From: an uncultured Gammaproteobacteria bacterium
GTDB lineage: Bacteria; Pseudomonadota; Gammaproteobacteria; GCA-2729495
DNA: 11,545 nt
Reading direction: 5' to 3'
NCBI GenBank assembly: GCA_947258805.1
Contig: CAMYJV010000123.1
Span: 1 to 11,545 of the forward strand
Shown: positions 1 through 6,606 of the stretch, one piece after another
Numbering within the stretch: position 1 is the stretch's first letter
Layout of the letters: the number at the start of each line of letters is the position of its first letter
The notes under the pieces: generated by a model
Seen by the model: the letters and a program-made list of their open reading frames with translations, nothing else
The model's database searches: none
What the model was told of the DNA's origin: nothing
Made by a program: the position numbers and the translations under genes

Positions 1-1
1 A

Positions 2-160
2 GAGTATCTCGCTAAAGAGGATCGGAAAGCGGGGATGCTGGACGATACCCGTGAAGCGCTCGCCGATATTCAAGCTGGCCGGGTTGTCGAGGCTGAGCCC
101 ATCATTGATTGGTTGGAGTCCTGGGGAAGCGACGACGAGAAAGCGCCTCCTGAACCATGA
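2..160 (+). CDS. Antitoxin of a RelE/ParE-type toxin-antitoxin pair (3' part only)
   Basis: An open frame runs in from the window edge and ends in TGA at 158-160. Its 52 visible residues are acidic and end in a tail with the pattern (I)IDWLESWGSDDE. Tails of this kind (hydrophobic residue, W, then SWG and acidic residues) are typical of small CopG/RHH-like antitoxins located directly upstream of RelE/ParE toxins. The stop overlaps the toxin start as ATGA, so the pair is probably translationally coupled. The N-terminal DNA-binding part lies outside the window, so the fold and autoregulation are inferred from the family. The region is less GC-rich than the genes that follow. The start codon is not visible. 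Confidence 0.75.
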   Translation, partial: EYLAKEDRKAGMLDDTREALADIQAGRVVEAEPIIDWLESWGSDDEKAPPEP

Positions 161-426
161 GATTGCTGTTCACCCACAGCGCACAAAGAGATTTGATGCG
201 GCTGCGTGAATTCATTGCTGAAAAAAATCCGGCCGCTGCCAGGCGCATAAGCCAACGCCTCGTGGGGTCCATCAAACGCCTTGCTGACCAACCCCAGATG
301 GGGGTGCCCATTGAAGAGTTACCCGGAACCAGGGATCTGATCATCGGGGACTACGTCATCCGATACATCCTCGTGGAGGAGGAAATCTACATCCTGCGAA
401 TCTGGCATGGCAAAGAAGATCGGTAA
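157..426 (+). CDS. RelE/ParE-family toxin
   Basis: This is an 89-residue basic protein, the normal length for the RelE/ParE superfamily. Family features visible are the N-terminal strand and helix (LLFTHSAQRDLMRLREFIAE), the NPAAA turn at residues 24-28, a short P..G segment near 46-49, then GTRDL (57-61), a Y.IRY strand (66-70) and the C-terminal IYILRIWHGKEDR with H84. In the family, such toxins either cleave ribosome-bound mRNA (RelE) or poison gyrase (ParE). The sequence resembles the ParE side somewhat more, but the target cannot be decided here. The ATG overlaps the antitoxin stop. Base composition is lower in GC and richer in AAA/ATT codons than the downstream genes, which suggests acquisition by transfer. 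Confidence 0.88.
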   Translation: MRLLFTHSAQRDLMRLREFIAEKNPAAARRISQRLVGSIKRLADQPQMGVPIEELPGTRDLIIGDYVIRYILVEEEIYILRIWHGKEDR

Positions 427-448
427 GAACGAATCTTGCGATCCGTTC
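427..448. terminator. Possible bidirectional terminator hairpin between convergent genes
   Basis: Directly after the toxin stop, GAACGAATC (427-435) and GATCCGTTC (440-448) form a 9-bp stem with one mismatch (A432 against C443) and a TTGC loop. It sits in the 38-base gap between two convergent genes, where a terminator is expected. No T-run follows on either strand, so it is not a canonical intrinsic terminator. Confidence 0.35.
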
Positions 449-464
449 GACCCCGACTGCTCAC

Positions 465-1460
465 CTAAGGCGTCAGCGGCATCGGCTCCATGAAGTAGCA
501 CAGGCAGTCCTGAACGATCACGGCGGGATCGGTGGTGTACATCGCGGGCACCACGGCTCGTCTGAGCACGATGCTGCCCTCCTCCTGCTGGAAATACTGC
601 GCGGTTACGTCCCGATGGTCCACGTCGATGACCTGCAGCAACGATCCGGGATCCTGGTCGGCGCTGGCGAATACGGTTCCCGCGGGCAGCGAGTGGAAGT
701 TCACCGCCTCCATGCCGCCGGTCAGCATCAGCGGCGCGGACCCATCGCCGGCAAAGGCAAAGGGCACGTCGGGCGCGATGTGCACCCGCACCTGAGAGCG
801 GAACATCTGCAGGTTCTGCAGATCAGCCTCGGGGAAGGCGTCGAGCTCGAGCAGGCGCGCTACATAGTCGTAGACGCGCTCGTCGCAGCGCGGATCGCCC
901 ACCGGACCGACCTCCAGCGCCAGGGCAGGACAAAGATCGGCGAAGATGCGCGTCAACACGGTGTCCGGCTCCTGCACGTAGACGGCCTTGTCAGCAAACA
1001 GATAGGCCAGCCCCAGGTTGCGCGGCGAGAGATCCGTTAGCACCGAGTAGTGCGGGTTGTGCCCGGTGTTGTTATGCAGATCCACCGAGGCAAACAGCGG
1101 CAGGCCCGCCAGCCGCCCTACCAGCTCGGCAGCCAGCCTAGCCTCCGGACCCCCAGCGTCACGCCATATGCGGTTGTAGTCCTGCTGATGGTCCAGCGTT
1201 CGCACGCCGGCAGCCGCCGCATCGACGTTGCCGATGAACAGCATCAGGCTGCGCGCCAGCGTCCTGGTCTCTGCCAGCAGGCGGCGCACCCCGTTCCAGC
1301 CGCTGACCTCGTTGCCGTGCAGCAGCACAGAAATGAACAGCGGCGGATCCCGGCGACCGTTGAGATGAATCAGCGTCGGCCCGCCCAGCAGCGCCGCGAG
1401 CTCGGTTGCCGGGGTGTCGAGAAGGCCTTCCGGCAGATGATCCAGAACCCGTATTTCCAT
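465..1460 (-). CDS. Succinylglutamate desuccinylase/aspartoacylase-family zinc hydrolase
   Basis: This 331-residue protein belongs to the AspA/AstE branch of the zinc carboxypeptidase-like fold. The family hydrolyses the amide bond of N-acyl amino acids such as N-acetylaspartate or N-succinylglutamate. Visible active-site elements are HGNE (H48 and E51, zinc ligands), DYNRIW (94-99, substrate-binding Arg), DLHNNTG with H129 as third zinc ligand, and LEVGP with E183 as the general base. The length fits the family. The ATG at 1460 lies 14 bases after the stop of the upstream ligase gene and has an AGGG just upstream, so the two are probably one transcript. It is not clearly AstE, because no arginine-succinyltransferase pathway genes are nearby, so the substrate is unknown. 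The first half is rich in hydrophobic residues with no signal peptide, so a cytoplasmic location is likely. Confidence 0.88.
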   Translation of the reverse strand: MEIRVLDHLPEGLLDTPATELAALLGGPTLIHLNGRRDPPLFISVLLHGNEVSGWNGVRRLLAETRTLARSLMLFIGNVDAAAAGVRTLDHQQDYNRIWRDAGGPEARLAAELVGRLAGLPLFASVDLHNNTGHNPHYSVLTDLSPRNLGLAYLFADKAVYVQEPDTVLTRIFADLCPALALEVGPVGDPRCDERVYDYVARLLELDAFPEADLQNLQMFRSQVRVHIAPDVPFAFAGDGSAPLMLTGGMEAVNFHSLPAGTVFASADQDPGSLLQVIDVDHRDVTAQYFQQEEGSIVLRRAVVPAMYTTDPAVIVQDCLCYFMEPMPLTP

Positions 1461-1474
1461 GCCCGCAACCCTGC

Positions 1475-2899
1475 CTACAGCGACCAGGCGTGCACGGGCA
1501 GGCCGCGATCCTGCTGCGTGCGGTACTCTTTCAGCATGGCGTGCAGATCCGGCCCGTGCATGGCCACCCAGCGCCGCTGCCATGCCGCCCCGTTCTGCGA
1601 CGAGTCCACGCGGGCGCCGATGATATCCAGGTACTCGTCTATCTCGGCGCCGGGAATGTCCCGTGACTCCAGGCCGCGACGGGCCAGGGGCAGCAGCTCG
1701 TCGACGATCAGCTCCCGCATGCCCACCTCCCGCTCGCCCTGCTCGTCTGCCCAGAGGATTCTGGCGTTCAGCCCGTAGCGGGCGGCGCTGTAGAAGTTGT
1801 CCCGCGCCAGCTCGAAAGGCAGGCGCGTTTCCACCGGCTGCTTCCAGGTCGCCAGGCCGTAGACCAGCCCGTAGTAGAAAGCCGCGTTGGCGATGCAGTC
1901 CTTGATGGTGGGGCCTGCCGGCACCACCCGATGCTCGATGCGCAGGTGCACCTGGCCGTCGAAATCGAAGCCGATGAGCGGTCGGTTCCAGCGCCACAGG
2001 GTGCCGTTGTGAAAGCGCACGTGGCTGAATTTTTCCGGCGGCACATCCTGCACCGCGGGCAGCAGAATCAGGTGATCTTTCTGGTTTTCCTCGAAGATCT
2101 CCAGCAGCGACTCGTGCACGTAGTCCCGGCCGAAGCTCACACGCGGCGGATAGCGTTCGCCCACATCCACGCTCTGCTCGAACAGGGGAATGCGGGTTTC
2201 ATCCCACAGCGTGTGGCCGAACAGAAACGGCGAGTTGGCGCTGGCCGCCACGATGGGTGCGGAGGCAACCAGGCTGGCGTTGAAGTCCCGCACCGCGCGC
2301 TCGGGCCGGCACTGCAGATGGATCTGAAACGAGGTCGTCGCGGCCTCCAGCATCACGTCGGGATGGGTGGTGGCCAGGGCCACATCACCCTCGATGTCCA
2401 CTGCCAACGGCCGGCCGTCACGCAACGCCATCACCCGGTCGTTCAGCGAGTGGTAGCGCACCATCTCGGACATGAAATCCGAGCTCAGCATGGCTTCCTG
2501 AACCGTGGGCAGGATGCCGATGGTGATCAGGCCGCAGCCCATGGTATCGGCGGCTTCCTGACACGCGCTCCAGGTGGCGGCCAGCTCGTCGTGCAGGCGG
2601 GAGAACACCCGCCCGGTCAGGGCAGACGGGCTGCCGTTCAGCTCCACGTTGAACGCCGCCAGCTCCGCCACCACCAGCGGGTTGTTCAGTCGCTCCAGGT
2701 ACTCCTGGTTGCGCGGCACGGGATCACAGTCTTCGTTCACCAGCCAGGCTTCCAGCTCGAAGCCGGCGACGTCGCCGCGGGTGCTGAACTCCTGCTGCCG
2801 GAAGTGCCGACGCAGCAGCTCGGTTTCCTCATCCAGGCGCTGGCGGAACGCGCTGAAATGCTCGGCATCAAAATAGCGTCTGGAGATCTCGTCGCCCAT
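1475..2899 (-). CDS. GCS2-family (YbdK-like) glutamate-cysteine ligase/carboxylate-amine ligase
   Basis: This is a protein of about 474 residues from the GCS2 family, which uses ATP to join the gamma-carboxyl of glutamate (or a similar acid) to an amine. Key blocks are FELEAW (47-52) with the acidic metal/ATP residues, TTSFQIHLQ (188-196), SPFLFGH (223-229), and RIEHRVVPAGPT (320-331) near the binding pocket. It may make gamma-glutamylcysteine or another gamma-glutamyl amide. The family name alone does not prove cysteine as the substrate. I chose ATG at 2899 because family proteins typically begin with an MG.EI pattern and because the best promoter match would start transcription downstream of the alternative ATG at 2926, which would add nine residues. 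Neither start has a good Shine-Dalgarno sequence. It is followed 14 bases later by the aspartoacylase-like gene. Confidence 0.85.
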   Translation of the reverse strand: MGDEISRRYFDAEHFSAFRQRLDEETELLRRHFRQQEFSTRGDVAGFELEAWLVNEDCDPVPRNQEYLERLNNPLVVAELAAFNVELNGSPSALTGRVFSRLHDELAATWSACQEAADTMGCGLITIGILPTVQEAMLSSDFMSEMVRYHSLNDRVMALRDGRPLAVDIEGDVALATTHPDVMLEAATTSFQIHLQCRPERAVRDFNASLVASAPIVAASANSPFLFGHTLWDETRIPLFEQSVDVGERYPPRVSFGRDYVHESLLEIFEENQKDHLILLPAVQDVPPEKFSHVRFHNGTLWRWNRPLIGFDFDGQVHLRIEHRVVPAGPTIKDCIANAAFYYGLVYGLATWKQPVETRLPFELARDNFYSAARYGLNARILWADEQGEREVGMRELIVDELLPLARRGLESRDIPGAEIDEYLDIIGARVDSSQNGAAWQRRWVAMHGPDLHAMLKEYRTQQDRGLPVHAWSL

Positions 2900-2928
2900 G
2901 CGTGCGGTTACCCGGTTTTCAGCCATCG

Positions 2929-2957
2929 ACTCTAACGGCTTGGCTGGAGCCAGCCAA
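2929..2957 (-). promoter_or_regulatory. Candidate promoter for the ligase/hydrolase unit
   Basis: On the minus strand, TTGGCT (2957-2952) and TAGAGT (2934-2929) are spaced by 17 bases and resemble -35 and -10 boxes (4/6 matches each). Transcription would begin near 2922. That falls inside the alternative ATG at 2926 and so favours translation from ATG 2899. This is a pattern match only. Confidence 0.35.
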
Positions 2958-2965
2958 CCCGGTAG
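2932..2965. promoter_or_regulatory. Long dyad, probable operator in the divergent promoter region
   Basis: The gap between the divergent ligase and membrane-protein genes holds a dyad centred between 2948 and 2949. The core arms TTGGCTGG (2940-2947) and CCAGCCAA (2950-2957) are perfect. They are flanked by matching CGG/CCG (2936-2938, 2959-2961) and CTA/TAG (2932-2934, 2963-2965), giving 14 of 17 paired positions. This is what a dimeric regulator's operator looks like. No regulator gene is adjacent, so the binding protein is unknown. Confidence 0.55.
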
Positions 2966-2968
2966 TTT
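2940..2968 (+). promoter_or_regulatory. Candidate promoter for the divergent membrane protein gene
   Basis: On the plus strand, TTGGCT (2940-2945) and TAGTTT (2963-2968) are spaced by 17 bases, mirroring the minus-strand promoter across the dyad. The -10 box is weak (3/6). The predicted start near 2975 would leave a leader of about 30 bases before ATG 3008. Confidence 0.3.
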
Positions 2969-3007
2969 TACCAGTATCCACCTGCACAGCCCGAGCAAAC
3001 ACCCGGC

Positions 3008-4021
3008 ATGAACGCGGACAACGCGCGGCACATCTCCCTCACCCGCCTGGTGCCTCCCATTCCCGGCGGGCGATGGCTGTGCGCCCTGGGCATTTTTCTG
3101 GTTACAACGACTGTCTTCTGGGCCTGCGGGGTCTTCGGTCCCGAAAGGACGGCCACCTTGACAGGTTCTTACGGCGCAGCCCTGTTCTTCAGCGTGGTGT
3201 TGAGCTACACGGTGCCCATTCTGCACTACATCAGCACCCGGACCGCCGACGCCATCGGCGCCCTGGGGCCGCTGCTGGACGCGGAAGACGTGCAGGTCCG
3301 CGCCTGGCAGCAGCGGGTCTGGAAAAAACCCGGAGCCTGGTTCAGATGGGTGTTGAGCATCGGGATCATCGGCGGGCTGGTGCACAACCTGCTGCTGTTC
3401 GGCTCGCTGTCGAAGCTGTTCGGTGACATCACCAGCGACGCCCCGGCGGCGGCCATCTTCAGCGGCACCTGCCTGGTCTGGGTCGTCCTGACCTTCTCGC
3501 TGGCCGCGCTGCTGGACAACGCTCTGCTGCTCCGAAAGCTCGCCCGTCACACCAGAATCAACCTGCTGCAGCCCCACCAGCTGCGTCCGTTCGGCACGGT
3601 TGCGGTGATTTCCACCCTAGCCGTCATTGGCATCCAGGCGGCATTTCCCATCATGTTCGTCGACAGCGGCTTGAGTTCCATGGCCTACATCCCCGGGCTC
3701 ATCCCAACCTCGGCAGTGATGTTTATGCTGGCCGCCCTGCCCGTCTGGCCCATCCATCGACGTCTGGCCCGGGCAAAGGCGCTGGCGCTGGCGCCGATCA
3801 ACCAGCGCATCGATGCGCTCGGCGCCATCGACGGCGCCGAGCAGAACGAAACCCTGGCTCAACTGGCGCCGCTGCTGACCTATCGGCAGGAGATCGACCA
3901 GGTATCGGAGTGGCCGTTCGATGTGGGCGTGATCACGCGGCTGGGCCTGTACCTGATCATCCCGCCGCTGACCTGGGTGGGCGCCGCCCTCATCGAGCAG
4001 GTGGTGGACAGCCTGGTCTGA
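3008..4021 (+). CDS. Seven-helix integral membrane protein of unknown function
   Basis: I do not recognise this 337-residue protein. It has about seven hydrophobic segments, near residues 22-43, 53-75, 111-134, 147-170, 194-217, 225-247 and 308-330. A soluble stretch (about 248-305) lies before the last helix and contains a polar, helical INQRIDAL...YRQEIDQVSEWPFD region. There is no cleavable signal peptide, no transport-family signature and no catalytic motif that I can name. The C-terminal block, with WPFD leading into a PPLTW-containing helix, looks like a conserved signature. The gene stands alone on its strand: divergent from the GCS2 ligase across an 81-base gap with a dyad, and convergent with the six-gene operon downstream. 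ATG 3008 has no strong Shine-Dalgarno sequence; I kept it because it is the first in-frame start after the promoter candidate. Confidence 0.8.
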   Translation: MNADNARHISLTRLVPPIPGGRWLCALGIFLVTTTVFWACGVFGPERTATLTGSYGAALFFSVVLSYTVPILHYISTRTADAIGALGPLLDAEDVQVRAWQQRVWKKPGAWFRWVLSIGIIGGLVHNLLLFGSLSKLFGDITSDAPAAAIFSGTCLVWVVLTFSLAALLDNALLLRKLARHTRINLLQPHQLRPFGTVAVISTLAVIGIQAAFPIMFVDSGLSSMAYIPGLIPTSAVMFMLAALPVWPIHRRLARAKALALAPINQRIDALGAIDGAEQNETLAQLAPLLTYRQEIDQVSEWPFDVGVITRLGLYLIIPPLTWVGAALIEQVVDSLV

Positions 4022-4070
4022 ACATCGGCTCGTGCAGCCCAGCTGGTGCAGCGGGCCCGTTGGCGGCCGG

Positions 4071-4340
4071 CTACTTCAACCCATCGCGAATGCGCCGATA
4101 GGCGTGGGCGATCTCTTCACCCACCTGGCTCACCGCCGCGCCGATGTCTTCGGCAGAGTCTTTCGTGTCTTTCGCCAGGTGCTCCAGCCGGGGCTCGATG
4201 TGGTCCCACTTCGATTCCACCTCGTCCCACTCTTCGCGCAGCTCGGCTTTCAGCAGGTGCGCGCGCACCCGCAGCTCGTCACGCTCCTGCTGCAGGCGAC
4301 CGACGAGTTCCGTCAGCTTTTTGTCCAGATCTTCCTTCAT
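4071..4340 (-). CDS. Small charged coiled-coil protein of unknown function
   Basis: This 89-residue protein is almost wholly predicted helix, rich in Glu, Lys, Arg and Leu, with no Cys, signal peptide or membrane segment. Features are an N-terminal coiled coil (about 1-40), a W..V..KWDHIEPRL centre (38-52) and a C-terminal EEIAHAYRRIRDGLK end. The overall layout recalls small conserved hypothetical proteins of proteobacteria that have no assigned function. GGAG lies nine bases before the ATG. It is the last gene of the minus-strand cluster, 66 bases after the preceding gene, so it may have some independent expression. The cytoplasm is the likely location. Confidence 0.75.
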   Translation of the reverse strand: MKEDLDKKLTELVGRLQQERDELRVRAHLLKAELREEWDEVESKWDHIEPRLEHLAKDTKDSAEDIGAAVSQVGEEIAHAYRRIRDGLK

Positions 4341-4406
4341 CGATAGTTTCTCCGCTGTTCGCTCATTTCCGTCTTTCGAAGCCGCTCACAGATCCTCGAA
4401 GCGCTG

Positions 4407-4847
4407 CTACTCCTTGGACAGGCGCCGATCGTGGGCCTGCACCTGGTCAGACAGCGTCACGAAGATGTTCCGCAGCGCGTCGTTCTTGCCGCTGCCGGCC
4501 AGCTCGGTGAACATGCTCACCAGATGCTGGTTCAGCGCCATCAGCCACTGGGTCAGAGACAGGGTGCTGAGGGGTTCTTCCGGCCCCGCCAGCTCCGCGG
4601 GCAGCTCGGCCGCGAACTGCGAGTAAGCGTTGAGCACCTTGTCAGGGGCGTCTTCCAGATAGCGCTCGATGGCCTCCAGCAGGTTGCGCTGCTCGATGCG
4701 GTAGCTTTCCAGCAGCATGCGCACGCGCTCCGGATGCTCACGGTCGGCAGCGGCATCCAGCTGCTCGTTGATGTGGCTCAGATAGTCGACGCTGTGCTGC
4801 AGAATCTCGCGCCCCTGATTGAAGGTGACTCGCTCGTGGTGCTTCAT
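4407..4847 (-). CDS. Helical protein of unknown function
   Basis: This 146-residue protein consists of several amphipathic helices. Helix one covers about residues 10-32 (QGREILQHSVDYLSHINEQL), helix two about 39-66 (RVRMLLESYRIEQRNLLEAIERYLE), followed by a more hydrophobic middle and a long C-terminal helix from about 98. The bundle-like layout with scattered His and Glu could suggest a ferritin-like or hemerythrin-like fold. I cannot point to a complete metal-ligand set, so I do not assign one. No signal peptide or membrane segment is present. ATG 4847 has no clear Shine-Dalgarno sequence and lies 20 bases after the stop of the host-attachment-like gene, so it is probably co-transcribed. 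Confidence 0.72.
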   Translation of the reverse strand: MKHHERVTFNQGREILQHSVDYLSHINEQLDAAADREHPERVRMLLESYRIEQRNLLEAIERYLEDAPDKVLNAYSQFAAELPAELAGPEEPLSTLSLTQWLMALNQHLVSMFTELAGSGKNDALRNIFVTLSDQVQAHDRRLSKE

Positions 4848-4867
4848 CGCTTTATAAAACCATGGCT

Positions 4868-5299
4868 TCAGAAAAACTCCGGCAGATGCTCGGCCAGCTT
4901 GTCCGGCCCGAGCTGGGTCAACTCTTTGTCGATGGTCAGGGCCACCAGGCTGGTGGCAGGACCGCTCAGGCTGCTGCGCAGATGGCCGAGGAACCTGGGC
5001 GGCGCTACCAGCACCAACCGGTCCAGCGCCGCGGCGACTCGACCTTCCTCGACGCGGGCCGCGATGCGCTTGGCGAAGTTGATCGCCTCGTGCTCCTTGG
5101 CGCTCCTGTCCGTGCCCACATCGTGGCCACGCCCGCCGGTGGATTCCACGTGCCCGCCCCGGTCGGAAACCAGGTCGCCTTCATGCAGGCGGCCTTCCGG
5201 CGCCACCAGCACCTCCAGCTCTTCCAGCTGGCGGTTTTTCTTGCGGTTGAAGAACCGTGCCCGGCTGCCGTCCGCCACGAGGACCCAGGTTTGTGCCAT
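4868..5299 (-). CDS. Host attachment protein family (PF10116-like, baeRF-related)
   Basis: This 143-residue protein opens with TWVLVADGSRARFF (4-17), the hallmark start of the family named after Agrobacterium proteins reported to be needed for attachment to plant cells. The family is related to bacterial/archaeal eRF1-like (baeRF) folds. Further family-like parts are the acidic-basic middle (HEGDLVSDRGG, 39-49), the EHEAINFAKRIAARVEEG helix (69-86) and LVLVAPPRFLGHLRSSL (95-111). The biochemical role is not established. A ribosome- or RNA-related role is suggested by the fold, while the attachment name rests on old genetics. GGGAGG sits four bases before ATG 5299, a strong ribosome binding site that settles the start. 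It follows the membrane-fusion gene by 35 bases. Confidence 0.85.
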   Translation of the reverse strand: MAQTWVLVADGSRARFFNRKKNRQLEELEVLVAPEGRLHEGDLVSDRGGHVESTGGRGHDVGTDRSAKEHEAINFAKRIAARVEEGRVAAALDRLVLVAPPRFLGHLRSSLSGPATSLVALTIDKELTQLGPDKLAEHLPEFF

Positions 5300-5334
5300 G
5301 TCGCCTCCCGATTAATGGTTGTCGATGAGGTTGC

Positions 5335-6576
5335 CTATCCGGCAGGCCATCTGTCTTTACGTAATGTCGCGTACTCGCCGGCAACGGCGGCCCCATCGGT
5401 CAGGCCTTCCGGAGGATTCAGCACCACCACCTCGCCGGATTCAAGGCCGGAGACGATTTCCACCTGCAGTCCGGCGCGATGGCCCACGGTTACGGGGCGC
5501 AGGAGCGCGTCGCCGTCGTTGTAGACGAACAGCATCCACTGCTCGCCCTGCCGGAACAGGGCGGTGACCGGTACCGTCAGCACTGAGGGCGATTCCCAGA
5601 TGATCACCTTGGCGATGACCCGATAGCCATGGCCGAGGCTCGACCACTGATGCCGGGGCGAGACCAGGTCGAACACCACGTTCACCCGCTGCTCTTCGAT
5701 GCCCAGCGCCGACAGCTTGGTGAAGCCGAAGGGCTCCACCCGTCGGACGCTGGCCTCCAGCGGTTCCTTACCGCCCCAGCCTTCGATCACCGCCGGCCGG
5801 CCCTGTTCGACGCGCACGGCGTCCTCCGAGAGGAAATCGGCCACCACTTCCAGCAGCATCGGATCGCCGATCTCCAGCAGCGGCGCGCCGGGGGTGACCA
5901 CCGTTTCGCTCTCCTCGAACACGCGCAGCACCCGACCGTCCACGGGGGCCGAAAGGGTGAAGGCCAAAGCGCTATCGGCGTGCTGCTGATCACCGACAGG
6001 CTCGATCAGCCGAGCCAGCGCCCGCTTCACCTGGTGATCCCGGGCGTCCAGCGAGGCCTCGGCGGCGGCAACCGCGGCTGTGGCCGAGCGGAACGCCCGC
6101 TGCGCCTCGTCAACAAATCGCTGGGGCACGGTGCCTTTCGCAAACAGCTCCCGAGCCCGGCGCAGCTCGGTTTCCGCAAAGTCCTTCTCAACCCGGGCCT
6201 GCTCCAGCTCCGCGCCCGCGAGGTCCCGGGCAGCGTCGGCAGCTTCCACGTCGGCCTGGCTTTCCGCCTGGGCTCGGGGGTCCAGAAACGCCGGATCGGT
6301 GGGCTCAATGGTGGCGACCACGGTCTCGCCCTGCACCACCCGATCGCCCACCTTCAGCGGGGTGCGATGCAGCAGCCCGCCCACAGGGGCCGATACGGCA
6401 AAAACGTCCCTGACCTTGGTGATCCCCTCGGCGTCCACGGTTACCCGCATGGGTCCGGGCTGAACCTGCAGCAGGTCCACCGGCAGCGGTCGCGGCCGGA
6501 ATGCCACGAACAGCGCCAGGAGCAGCAGCGCCCCCAGCGCGCCCCAGATGACAAAGCGTCGGCTCATGGCGGTCAT
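5335..6576 (-). CDS. HlyD/RND-type periplasmic membrane-fusion protein of the ABC exporter
   Basis: This 413-residue adaptor would link the inner-membrane ABC exporter to the outer membrane or periplasm. A single N-terminal membrane anchor lies at about 7-26. Two half-lipoyl segments (about 58-91, with VGDRVVQGETVVATIEP, and about 207-237, with SAPVDGRVLRVF and APLLEIGD) flank a coiled-coil hairpin (about 100-190) rich in Ala, Glu and Arg. The beta-barrel and membrane-proximal domains follow (about 238-400). I chose ATG 6576. A TTG at 6606 that abuts the permease stop would add ten residues and has a GGGAG only three bases away, which is poor spacing. ATG 6567 is a further option. The gene follows the permease closely and is probably in the same transcript. 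Confidence 0.87.
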   Translation of the reverse strand: MTAMSRRFVIWGALGALLLLALFVAFRPRPLPVDLLQVQPGPMRVTVDAEGITKVRDVFAVSAPVGGLLHRTPLKVGDRVVQGETVVATIEPTDPAFLDPRAQAESQADVEAADAARDLAGAELEQARVEKDFAETELRRARELFAKGTVPQRFVDEAQRAFRSATAAVAAAEASLDARDHQVKRALARLIEPVGDQQHADSALAFTLSAPVDGRVLRVFEESETVVTPGAPLLEIGDPMLLEVVADFLSEDAVRVEQGRPAVIEGWGGKEPLEASVRRVEPFGFTKLSALGIEEQRVNVVFDLVSPRHQWSSLGHGYRVIAKVIIWESPSVLTVPVTALFRQGEQWMLFVYNDGDALLRPVTVGHRAGLQVEIVSGLESGEVVVLNPPEGLTDGAAVAGEYATLRKDRWPAG

Positions 6577-6606
6577 GGCCACTTGCGGTTTCCGTTCACA
6601 GAACAA

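Noticed and set aside
1461..1997. Upstream extension of the aspartoacylase frame to give 510 residues
   Set aside because: The extension overlaps the 3' end of the ligase gene in another frame and is Arg/Gly/Ala-rich. The family's usual length fits the ATG at 1460.
2900..3577. Minus-strand frame of the GCS2 ligase stays open upstream to 3577, giving a 700-residue protein
   Set aside because: The extra N-terminal part is low-complexity, runs antisense to the coding sequence of the membrane protein, and crosses the dyad and promoter region. Family homology begins at MGDEI.
4022..4070. Terminator between convergent genes at 4022-4070
   Set aside because: There are short palindromes such as CCAGCTGG and CGGGCCCG, but no stem followed by a T-run on either strand.
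6577..6606. TTG start for the membrane-fusion protein
   Set aside because: It abuts the permease stop and its GGGAG lies only three bases away. The extra residues add nothing to the membrane anchor, and ATG 6576 is available.
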